Below, piece by piece: positions 7,608-13,863 of a DNA stretch of 27,140 bases; the first letter of the stretch is position 1; every line of letters begins with the position of its first letter. The stretch spans positions 1-27,140 of the forward strand of contig CALALV010000022.1 of the NCBI GenBank assembly GCA_937925605.1. The letters are read 5' to 3'. The stretch comes from an uncultured Woeseia sp. (GTDB lineage Bacteria; Pseudomonadota; Gammaproteobacteria; Steroidobacterales; Woeseiaceae). A program made the position numbers and the translations under genes. The notes beneath the pieces are model-generated. The model was given only the letters and a program-made list of their open reading frames with translations, searched no databases and was not told the origin of the DNA.

Positions 7608-8159
7608 CTATTCTGCCGGCCGCACGTCGACGCGGATGCGCAGGCGGGCGCCCGGGTCGTAGGGCATGCGCGTCCGGTACTTCTGCCCGTGGTAACGGTA
7701 GGTGACGTCGTAGCCGTCGATACGCTCCTCTTCGCGCGAGGAGTAGTTCGTCTGGCAGCGCCGTACCGGCCGCGTGTAGACGTCCTCGTAGTCGGCGCCG
7801 CGACGACGCGCGGAATCCGACCCGACCGCGGCGCCGATCAGGGCTCCGGCCGCCGTGGCGGCGTCGTTGCCGCTGCCGCTGCCGAACTGGTGGCCGATGA
7901 CGCCGCCGACGATGGCGCCGAACAGCGTGCTGCCGGCGACCCCGGCGGACGGCCGGCGCACGGTGTACTCGCGCTGCTCTTCCCAGCACTCGCGCTCCGG
8001 CGTCGTCACCGTGACGATGCGTACCACGGGCCGCACGTCGATGACCTGGGCGTAGTCGTAGACCGCTCCGCCGCGATCGGCCGAGGCCTGTGCCGCGGCC
8101 ATCAGCAGGGCGCCGCAAACGGCGGCCCGGGCGGTCGTCTTGCGGTATCGGGTGTCCAT
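7608..8159 (-). CDS. Exported glycine-zipper (17 kDa antigen-like) envelope protein
   Basis: A 183-residue protein with a signal peptide (about 1-27, ending AQASA-D, no lipobox Cys), a beta-rich N-terminal part, and a glycine zipper at about 79-113 (FGAIVGGVIGHQFG then AAGALIGAAVG), followed by a Tyr/Arg-rich tail. Two cysteines (one in ERECWEE, one in RRCQTNY) flank the zipper and could form a disulphide. Glycine-zipper 2TM proteins associate with the outer membrane or inter-membrane space. The ATG at 8159 is supported by AGGAG about 7 bases upstream; in-frame sequence further upstream is not protein-like. Its promoter carries a PhoP-type direct repeat, so it is a probable target of the adjacent regulator. 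Molecular role unknown. Confidence 0.85.
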   Translation of the reverse strand: MDTRYRKTTARAAVCGALLMAAAQASADRGGAVYDYAQVIDVRPVVRIVTVTTPERECWEEQREYTVRRPSAGVAGSTLFGAIVGGVIGHQFGSGSGNDAATAAGALIGAAVGSDSARRRGADYEDVYTRPVRRCQTNYSSREEERIDGYDVTYRYHGQKYRTRMPYDPGARLRIRVDVRPAE

Positions 8160-8214
8160 GTTCAGTCTCCTGGGGTCGTTCCTCGGACCCGGTCCATTGC
8201 CGAGCCTGGAGCAG

Positions 8215-8249
8215 AGACTACGCGGCAGGCAATGAACGCCGCCTGAACG
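8215..8249 (-). promoter_or_regulatory. PhoP-box-like direct repeat with -10 element
   Basis: Read on the minus strand: CGTTCA, 5 bases, CGTTCA (8249-8233), then exactly 12 bases, then the -10-like TAGTCT (8220-8215). This reproduces the arrangement known for PhoP in enterobacteria, a GTTTA-type direct repeat with 11-base period located 12 bases from the -10 and replacing the -35. The predicted transcript would begin near 8208, about 50 bases before the glycine-zipper ATG. The binding protein is inferred to be the PhoP-like regulator encoded just downstream. Confidence 0.6.
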
Positions 8250-8263
8250 GCAGGAGGGACCTG

Positions 8264-9046
8264 CTAACCGCCGCCGGCAAGGCGGCGCTTGGCGGCCTGC
8301 CAGTGCTCCTCGAGTTCGTCGATAGCGCAGTCGGCCGGCCGCTTGCCTTCTGCCGCGAGGCTCTGCTCCAGCAGCCGGAAGCGTGCCTCGAAGCGCCGGT
8401 TGGCATCGGTGAGCGCCTGCTCGGGGTCGATCCGCAGGTAACGCGCCAGGTTGACCATCGCGAACAACAGGTCGCCGAACTCGTGGTGGCGCGCGGCAGC
8501 GTCGCCGTCGGCGCGGGCCGCGGCCAGTTCCTCGCATTCCTCGGCGATCTTGTCGGTGACCCCGCCGATATCGGGCCAGTCGAAGCCGGTATGGGCGGCC
8601 CGCTGGCCGAGCTTCGCGGCCCGGGCCAGCGCCGGCAGGGCCAGCGCCACGCCGTCGAGCGCGCTGCCGGGAGCCTCGCTGTCCGCGCGCTCGGCCGCCT
8701 TGATCCGCTCCCAGCTGCCGGGCTCCGGGCCGGCGGCGCGTTCTTCGGCGCTGCCAAAGACGTACGGGTGGCGGCGGACCAGCTTGGCGCAGATGCCCTC
8801 GACGACCTCGCCGAAACCGAAGTAGCCGGCCTCCTCCGCCATGTGCGCGTGGAACACGACCTGGAACAGCAGGTCGCCCAGTTCCCCGCGCAGGCCCGGG
8901 TAGTCCGCGCGCGCGATCGCGTCGGCAACCTCGTAGGCCTCCTCGAGCGTGTACGGCGCGATCGATGCGAAATCCTGCTCGCGATCCCAGGGGCAGTCCC
9001 GGCGCAGCGCCGCCATGATGTCCAGCAGTTTCTGGATATCACTCAT
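8264..9046 (-). CDS. mazG: Nucleoside triphosphate pyrophosphohydrolase MazG
   Basis: A 260-residue, two-domain all-alpha NTP pyrophosphohydrolase; the E. coli protein is about the same length. The N-terminal half shows RRDCPWDREQ and the metal-binding pattern EExxE...ExxD in LEEAYEVADAI (34-44) and GELGDLLFQV (54-63). The second domain repeats the pattern more loosely with EECEELAAA and HEFGDLLFAM. MazG removes non-canonical or excess (d)NTPs and in E. coli lowers ppGpp. Its ATG overlaps the stop of the upstream Nudix gene (ATGA, 9043-9046), so the two nucleotide-pool enzymes are probably co-translated. It ends about 100 bases before the glycine-zipper gene. Confidence 0.96.
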   Translation of the reverse strand: MSDIQKLLDIMAALRRDCPWDREQDFASIAPYTLEEAYEVADAIARADYPGLRGELGDLLFQVVFHAHMAEEAGYFGFGEVVEGICAKLVRRHPYVFGSAEERAAGPEPGSWERIKAAERADSEAPGSALDGVALALPALARAAKLGQRAAHTGFDWPDIGGVTDKIAEECEELAAARADGDAAARHHEFGDLLFAMVNLARYLRIDPEQALTDANRRFEARFRLLEQSLAAEGKRPADCAIDELEEHWQAAKRRLAGGG

Positions 9047-9531
9047 AAGTCATTAATAACCGATAACTTGTTCTGCAGAGATACGATCATGGCCGCAGTC
9101 GCGCCCCAGATTCGCCGGGGCCCGTAATCGTAGGCGATGACCGGGATCTCGACCCCGGCCCAGGTCCTCAGCGAGCGCTTCTGGTTGCCCGGGTCGAGCA
9201 GGAAGCCCAGCGGCACCTCGAAGGCGGCGGCCACTTCGCGCGCGTCGAGGCGCAGCTCGACAGCGGGATCGATCAGGCCGACGACCGGGGTCACCGCGTA
9301 GCCGGTAATGGTCGGCAGCGGCTCGAGGAAGCCGGCCACCTCGACCGAGCGCGGGGCGATGCCGACCTCTTCCTCGGTCTCGCGCAGCGCGGTCGCGACG
9401 AGATCCTCGTCCGAGGCTTCCATGCTGCCGCCCGGAAAGCTGATCTGCCCGGCATGCAGACGCAGGTCGTGCGCCCGCTCGGTCAGCAGCACCTGCAGGC
9501 CGGCCCCGCGCTCGATCAGCGGCACCAGCAC
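9043..9531 (-). CDS. NudL-like Nudix hydrolase (CoA pyrophosphatase family), start uncertain
   Basis: From the only usual start codon (GTG at 9531) the protein has 162 residues: VLLTERAHDLRLHAGQ, the coenzyme A-type signature preceding the Nudix box, then FPGGSMEAS and the box core ALRETEEEVGI. Homologues such as NudL are about 190-210 residues and have an N-terminal helix before the first strand. The same frame stays open and codon-like up to 9699 (for example REWPRALLESL and LRPSAVLVPL), but contains no ATG, GTG or TTG. An ATT at 9681, overlapping the fumC stop as ATTAG, would give 212 residues. The true gene therefore probably extends to about 9681. It cleaves CoA or a similar nucleotide, by family. 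It lies between fumC and mazG and overlaps mazG by 4 bases. Confidence 0.85.
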   Translation of the reverse strand: MLVPLIERGAGLQVLLTERAHDLRLHAGQISFPGGSMEASDEDLVATALRETEEEVGIAPRSVEVAGFLEPLPTITGYAVTPVVGLIDPAVELRLDAREVAAAFEVPLGFLLDPGNQKRSLRTWAGVEIPVIAYDYGPRRIWGATAAMIVSLQNKLSVINDL

Positions 9532-9676
9532 CGCGGACGGCCTGAGCGGCCGGTCGAGCGACTCGAGCAGCGCGCGCGGCCACTCGCGGCCGTCGACGTC
9601 GACGTCGATCCGGCGCGGGTCGCGGGGTGGCGCGGTCCCTGCGAGGCAGGCCCGTACTTGCTCGGCGGACGGCGCC

Positions 9677-11065
9677 CTAATGCTGAATACCGCCCTTCGT
9701 CAGCGCCGCGGGGTCCAGCAGGCGGTCGAGTTCCTCGTCCGTCAGGTCGGTGAGTTCGCGCGCGACTTCCTTGACCGGTCGTCCCTCGGCGTAGGCCTTC
9801 TTCGCGACGGCCGCGCCCTGTTCGTAGCCGATCACCGGGTTCAGCGCGGTGACCAGTATCGGGTTGCGGTCGAGCGCCCGGTCGAGATTCGCCTGGTTGA
9901 CCCTGAAGCCGGAGATCGCACTGTCGGCGAGGCAGCGTGCGGCAGCCGCGAGGATCTCGATGCTCTGCAGCAGGTTGTAAGCGACGACCGGCAGCATCAC
10001 GTTGAGCTGGAAATTGCCGGATTGGCCGGCAATGGCGATGGTCGCGTCGTTGCCGATGACCTGCGCACTGACCATGGCCACCGCCTCCGGGATCACCGGG
10101 TTGACCTTGCCGGGCATGATGCTCGAGCCCGGCTGCAGCGCCGGCAGCTCGATCTCGCCGATCCCGGCGAGCGGCCCCGAGTTCATCCAGCGCAGGTCGT
10201 TGGCGATCTTCATCAGGCTGACGGCGAGCACGCGCAGCTGCCCGGACGCTTCCACGGCCGTGTCCTGGCTCGACAGGCCCTCGAACAGCGACTCGGCCTG
10301 GCGGAAATCGAGTCCGGTGCGCTCGCCGAGCAGCACCGCCACCTTGCTGCCGAAACGCGGGTGCGCATTGATGCCGGTACCGACCGCGGTGCCGCCCTGC
10401 GCCAGCGCGGTCAGGCGCTTCTGCGTGTCGCCGAGGCGCTCGATGCCGTGCTGGATCTGCGCGCGCCAGCCGTCGAGTTCCTGGCCTATCGTCACCGGCA
10501 TAGCGTCCATCAGGTGCGTGCGGCCGGTCTTGACGACGTCGCGGGTTTCGTCGGCCTTCGTCTCCAGCACCGCAGCCAGGTGCTCGAGCGCGGGCATGAG
10601 CGTCTCGTGGATCGCGAGCGCGGCACTGACGTGCACGCTGGTCGGGATCACGTCGTTGCTGCTCTGGCTCATGTTGACGTCGTCGTTCGGGTGCACGCGC
10701 GCGCCGAGGCCCTCGCTCGCCAGGTGTGCGATCACCTCGTTCGCGTTCATGTTCGAACTCGTGCCCGACCCGGTCTGGAAAACGTCGACCGGGAAGTGCC
10801 GGTCGTGCGCGCCTTCCGCGACCGCGAGCGCGGCCTTCTGGATCGCCACCGCTTTGTTCGTGCCGATCAGGCCGAGCTCGGCATTCGCGCCCGCCGCGGC
10901 CCACTTGACCAGGCCCAGCGCGCGTATGAAGGCGCGCGGCATCACGAGCCCGCTGATCGGGAAATTCTCGACGGCACGCTGCGTCTGCGCGCCCCACAGC
11001 GCGTCCTCGGGGACCTTGAGTTCGCCCATGCTGTCGCGTTCTGTACGGTAGCCCTTGCCACTCAT
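9677..11065 (-). CDS. fumC: Class II fumarate hydratase
   Basis: A 462-residue, iron-independent fumarase (E. coli FumC has 467). Visible hallmarks: TGSGTSSNMNANE (98-110), catalytic His184 in GRTHLMDA, and the flexible signature loop GSSIMPGKVNP (313-323) carrying the catalytic serine. It hydrates fumarate to malate in the citric acid cycle. The ATG at 11065 has a GGAG about 11 bases upstream; the frame is open further upstream but without family character. It is divergent from purB across only 89 bases. Downstream the Nudix hydrolase follows directly or overlaps, so fumC, Nudix and mazG look like one transcript. Confidence 0.97.
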   Translation of the reverse strand: MSGKGYRTERDSMGELKVPEDALWGAQTQRAVENFPISGLVMPRAFIRALGLVKWAAAGANAELGLIGTNKAVAIQKAALAVAEGAHDRHFPVDVFQTGSGTSSNMNANEVIAHLASEGLGARVHPNDDVNMSQSSNDVIPTSVHVSAALAIHETLMPALEHLAAVLETKADETRDVVKTGRTHLMDAMPVTIGQELDGWRAQIQHGIERLGDTQKRLTALAQGGTAVGTGINAHPRFGSKVAVLLGERTGLDFRQAESLFEGLSSQDTAVEASGQLRVLAVSLMKIANDLRWMNSGPLAGIGEIELPALQPGSSIMPGKVNPVIPEAVAMVSAQVIGNDATIAIAGQSGNFQLNVMLPVVAYNLLQSIEILAAAARCLADSAISGFRVNQANLDRALDRNPILVTALNPVIGYEQGAAVAKKAYAEGRPVKEVARELTDLTDEELDRLLDPAALTKGGIQH

Positions 11066-11118
11066 TTTCTGCCGTTCTCCAGGAGTCCGTGCGGCCCGGA
11101 CGGCCGCGAAGTTTGGTG

Positions 11119-11124
11119 TATGAT
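11119..11124 (+). promoter_or_regulatory. -10 element of purB (TATGAT)
   Basis: TATGAT lies 30 bases upstream of the purB ATG in the 89-base region between divergent fumC and purB; a transcript would have a leader of about 24 bases. No convincing -35 is present and no canonical purine-repressor operator is evident. Confidence 0.45.
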
Positions 11125-11154
11125 TCGCGCTTTGCCAGCCCAAGTCCAGCCGCC

Positions 11155-12522
11155 ATGAACCTGTCCAGCCTGCGCGCAATCGCGCCCGTCGACGGCCGCT
11201 ACGCCGACAAGGTGCACGCGCTGCGCGACGTGTTCAGCGAGTACGGACTGATCCGCTACCGCGTGCTGGTCGAGGTGCGCTGGCTGCAGTGGCTGGCCGA
11301 CGAGCCGCAGATCGCGGAGCTGCCGCCGCTGTCGCCGGTGCTGAAGGACGTGCTGAACGGCATCGTCGACGGCTTCACGGCCGACGATGCCGAGCAGATC
11401 AAGCGGATCGAGGCGAAGACCAACCACGACGTCAAGGCCGTCGAGTATTTCATCCGCGAGCGGCTCGGAGACGGCCGGGATGCGGCGGCGCTGCACGACT
11501 TCATCCACTTCGGCTGCACCTCCGAGGACATCAACAACCTGGCCTACGCGCTGATGCTGCGGCAGGCCCGCGACGAGATCGTCGTGCCGGCGATGAAACA
11601 GCTGGAACGCGCGCTCGGATCGCTGGCTCGCGAATATGCGGACCTGCCGATGCTGTCGCGGACCCATGGCCAGACGGCCAGCCCGACCACGGTCGGCAAG
11701 GAACTGCGCAACGTCGAGGAGCGCCTCGCGCGCGCGCGGGCCGGTTATTCGGCGGTCACCGTGCGCGGCAAGTTCAACGGCGCGGTGGGCAACTACAATG
11801 CGCACGTCGTCGCCTACCCGGAGGTGGACTGGCCCGGGTTGAGCGCTGCATTCGTCGCCTCGCTGGGTCTCGATTTCAACCCGCTGACGACCCAGATCGA
11901 GCCGCACGACTGGACGGCGGAGTACGCGCACGCCCTGGTCCGCTACAACACCGTGCTGCTCGACTTCTGTCGCGACGCCTGGAGCTATATCTCGCTCGGC
12001 TATTTTCGCCAGCGCGTCGCGGCAGACGAGGTCGGCTCCTCGACGATGCCACACAAGGTCAACCCGATCGATTTCGAGAACGCCGAGGGCAATCTCGGGC
12101 TGTCGAGCGCACTGCTCGAGCATTTCGCGAGCAAGCTGCCGGTATCCCGCTGGCAACGCGACCTGACCGACTCGACGGTGCAGCGCAATATCGGCGTCGC
12201 CGTGGCCTGGCTGCTGATCGCGCTGCAGTCGGCGCAGAAAGGGCTCGGCAAGCTCGAGGCCGACCCGGCGGCGATCGCGGCCGATCTCGACGCGAGCTGG
12301 GAAGTGCTCGGCGAGGCGATCCAGACGGTCATGCGCCGCTACGGCATCGCGGAACCCTACGAGAAGCTCAAGGCGCTGACCCGCGGCCAGGCCGTGACGG
12401 CGGAGAGACTGCGGGCGTTCGTCGAGGGCCTCGAGATCCCCGCCGAGGCCCGCGAGCGCCTGCTCGCACTGACGCCGGCGAGCTACACCGGCCTCGCTGA
12501 ACGCCTCGCCCGCCGCGAGTGA
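11155..12522 (+). CDS. purB: Adenylosuccinate lyase
   Basis: A 455-residue member of the fumarase/aspartase superfamily, matching the length of E. coli PurB (456). Visible: NHDVKAVEYFI (90-100), FGCTSEDINN (119-128), the catalytic His171 in SRTHGQTASP, and the signature loop GSSTMPHKVNPIDFENAEGN (294-313) with its mobile serine. It catalyses two fumarate-releasing steps, SAICAR to AICAR and adenylosuccinate to AMP. MNLSSLRAIAPVDGRY at the ATG at 11155 is the typical start; the frame extends upstream only as non-conserved sequence. In E. coli purB is near mnmA and nudJ, and those genes follow here too, with a DUF7931 gene between. Confidence 0.97.
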   Translation: MNLSSLRAIAPVDGRYADKVHALRDVFSEYGLIRYRVLVEVRWLQWLADEPQIAELPPLSPVLKDVLNGIVDGFTADDAEQIKRIEAKTNHDVKAVEYFIRERLGDGRDAAALHDFIHFGCTSEDINNLAYALMLRQARDEIVVPAMKQLERALGSLAREYADLPMLSRTHGQTASPTTVGKELRNVEERLARARAGYSAVTVRGKFNGAVGNYNAHVVAYPEVDWPGLSAAFVASLGLDFNPLTTQIEPHDWTAEYAHALVRYNTVLLDFCRDAWSYISLGYFRQRVAADEVGSSTMPHKVNPIDFENAEGNLGLSSALLEHFASKLPVSRWQRDLTDSTVQRNIGVAVAWLLIALQSAQKGLGKLEADPAAIAADLDASWEVLGEAIQTVMRRYGIAEPYEKLKALTRGQAVTAERLRAFVEGLEIPAEARERLLALTPASYTGLAERLARRE

Positions 12523-12534
12523 GCGCGCCCGGCG

Positions 12535-12561
12535 GCGGATGAGAATATTTCTCGTCTCCGC
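12535..12561 (+). terminator. Hairpin downstream of purB with an AT-rich palindromic core
   Basis: GCGGA (12535-12539) pairs with TCCGC (12557-12561), and inside it GAGAA (12541-12545) pairs with TTCTC (12549-12553) around TAT, with a T-G pair and a two-base bulge between the two stems. It begins 13 bases after the purB stop. There is no T run after it (an A7 run follows at 12570-12576), so it could act as a transcript end structure or, on DNA, as a binding site. Confidence 0.45.
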
Positions 12562-12614
12562 AGGCGAGCAAAAAAACGTGACACAGTTGGCACCGTCGCC
12601 ACCGGGCGCACTTG

Positions 12615-12620
12615 TACTAT
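12615..12620 (+). promoter_or_regulatory. Possible -10 element (TACTAT) in the purB to DUF7931 gap
   Basis: TACTAT is preceded directly by TG. A TTGGCA at 12587-12592 is 22 bases away, too far for an ordinary -35. If used, the transcript would start near 12627 and carry a leader of about 190 bases ahead of the ATG at 12821. Confidence 0.3.
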
Positions 12621-12640
12621 GGCCGTTCGCGCGAGCTCGG

Positions 12641-12674
12641 CATTGCCGCGGCGTTCGCGCGACGCCAGGCAATG
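12641..12674 (+). other. Imperfect 12-bp hairpin in an untranslated gap
   Basis: CATTGCC (12641-12647) pairs with GGCAATG (12668-12674), and inside it GGCGT (12650-12654) pairs with ACGCC (12662-12666) around a 7-base loop, with only GC and A left unpaired between the stems. The 298-base gap 12523-12820 also holds a 10-base direct repeat GTTCGCGCGA (12625-12634 and 12653-12662), a perfect 7-bp stem with an AATG loop at 12753-12770, and GTCGC/GCGAC at 12779-12791. No convincing gene is visible in this gap. Confidence 0.45.
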
Positions 12675-12820
12675 AGGTTGGCGCGTGACGCTCAGGATAG
12701 AGCGATTTGCGACCGACCGGCTCCGACGTTGCAGATCATTGAACGAGCAACCGGTCCGCAATGGCGGACCCGCCGGCGGTCGCGGCGCGACAATCCGGGG
12801 TTTACAGGCGCGGGGGCGCT

Positions 12821-13318
12821 ATGGAACAGAAGCGGGCCAAAGGACAACGCTGGGTCATTTCCACGCAGCAGGAAATGCGCCAGGCCGTCATCGCCGTCGC
12901 CCGGGAGGCGCGCCGCCGCGTCTCGATCTTCACCCACGATCTCGAACCCGGCATCTACGACGATCCCGATTTCCTCGAGGTGATCAAGCACCTGGTCCTG
13001 TCGCAATCCTATGCGCGGATCCGCGTGCTGATCGCCGACCCGACCCGCGCCATCAAGAACGGCAATGCGTTCGTCGGCCTCGGCCGGCGCCTCAACACCT
13101 ACATCGAGTTCCGCCACGTCCGCGAGGACCTGCGCACGCATCCCGAGGCATTCTGCATCGCGGACGATTCCGCGCTCGTCTACCGTACGAACGCGGCGCG
13201 CTGGGAAGGCATCGCCGACACCTACGAGCCCGGCGTCTGCAAGAACTACGGCACGATGTTCGACGAAATCTGGCAGGCCAGCGAAGTCGAAGTCGAGTTC
13301 CGCCAGCTCGGTATCTGA
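12821..13318 (+). CDS. DUF7931 family protein
   Basis: A 165-residue soluble protein, recognised by its overall pattern (RVSIFTHDLEPGIYDDPDF, RIRVLIADP, CIADDSALVYRTNAARWEG) as the uncharacterised DUF7931 family found in gammaproteobacteria. Its alternation of short strands and helices resembles one lobe of the phospholipase D-like fold, but I see no HxK(x4)D catalytic motif, so enzymatic activity should not be assumed. The ATG at 12821 is chosen over an in-frame ATG at 12761, because the latter sits in a hairpin loop and the intervening residues are not protein-like; GGGGG lies close upstream of 12821. It is followed after 12 bases by a Nudix gene. Function unknown. Confidence 0.75.
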   Translation: MEQKRAKGQRWVISTQQEMRQAVIAVAREARRRVSIFTHDLEPGIYDDPDFLEVIKHLVLSQSYARIRVLIADPTRAIKNGNAFVGLGRRLNTYIEFRHVREDLRTHPEAFCIADDSALVYRTNAARWEGIADTYEPGVCKNYGTMFDEIWQASEVEVEFRQLGI

Positions 13319-13330
13319 AGAGCTCCGCCC

Positions 13331-13825
13331 GTGCCTGACACCGATCTCACCGTCGCCGCCCTGGTCGAGCGCGACGGCCGTTTCCTCGTCGTCGAGGAGC
13401 GCGCGTCCGGGCGGCTCGTGCTGACCCAGCCCGGCGGCCACATCGAGGCCGGCGAGTCCCCGGAAGAAGCCGCCGCGCGCGAGGTGTTCGAGGAGGCCGG
13501 CTGCGTAGTCAGCGTCCGCGAGCCGGTCGGCGCCTACCTTTGGCACGACCCGAATGGCCGCCAGAACCTGCGCATCGTGTTCGTCGCCGCGCTGCTGCAC
13601 GAGCAGCCGCTGGCGGAGCTCGACGAGGTCATCGAGGCCGTTCACTGGTTGAGCTACGCCGAACTCGAAGCTGCCGCGGCCCGCCATCGCTCGCCGTCGG
13701 TGCTGCGCTCGGTAGACGATTTCCTCGCCGGCGAACGCCAGCCGCGAAGCCTGTTCGCCGGCTGCGCACGGGCCGGCCAGGCCCTGGATACCGCGCTCGC
13801 GAGCGCCTCGCTCCTGCACGCCTGA
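13331..13825 (+). CDS. nudJ: NudJ-like Nudix hydrolase
   Basis: A 164-residue Nudix protein with a complete box, GGHIEAGESPEEAAAREVFEEAG (residues 35-57 approximately; G-x5-E-x7-REVxEE-xG), preceded by strands TVAALVERDGRFLVVEERA. NudJ enzymes hydrolyse nucleoside tri- and diphosphates and HMP pyrophosphate. In E. coli nudJ lies directly before mnmA, as here, which supports the assignment. The start codon is GTG at 13331. A perfect 20-base palindrome begins 4 bases after the stop. Substrate is by family only. Confidence 0.88.
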   Translation: MPDTDLTVAALVERDGRFLVVEERASGRLVLTQPGGHIEAGESPEEAAAREVFEEAGCVVSVREPVGAYLWHDPNGRQNLRIVFVAALLHEQPLAELDEVIEAVHWLSYAELEAAAARHRSPSVLRSVDDFLAGERQPRSLFAGCARAGQALDTALASASLLHA

Positions 13826-13828
13826 CCG

Positions 13829-13848
13829 GCACCCGGCGCGCCGGGTGC
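13829..13848. repeat. Perfect 20-base palindrome between nudJ and mnmA
   Basis: GCACCCGGCG and its exact reverse complement CGCCGGGTGC abut with no spacer. It starts 4 bases after the nudJ stop and its last 3 bases form the TGC of the mnmA extended -10. It could be a transcript-end hairpin or an operator covering the -35/-10 spacer. There is no T run. Confidence 0.55.
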
Positions 13849-13854
13849 TAGAAT
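13846..13854 (+). promoter_or_regulatory. Extended -10 element of mnmA (TGCTAGAAT)
   Basis: TGCTAGAAT matches TGnTATAAT closely. The hexamer (13849-13854) ends 9 bases before the mnmA ATG at 13864, so the leader would be only about 0-4 bases. No clear -35 is present; the palindrome occupies the spacer. Confidence 0.5.
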
Positions 13855-13863
13855 CCCCGCGCC

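Noticed and set aside
9308..11158. A 616-codon plus-strand frame antisense to fumC
   Set aside because: fumC on the other strand has all expected residues; the frame also spans the divergent promoter region.
12700..12760. Possible tRNA-like segment in the hairpin-rich gap
   Set aside because: No acceptor stem, T-arm consensus or anticodon arm can be assembled.
12612..12983. Small open frames in the gap after purB
   Set aside because: Arg-rich composition, no motif, no credible ribosome-binding site, and overlap with the DUF7931 gene in another frame.
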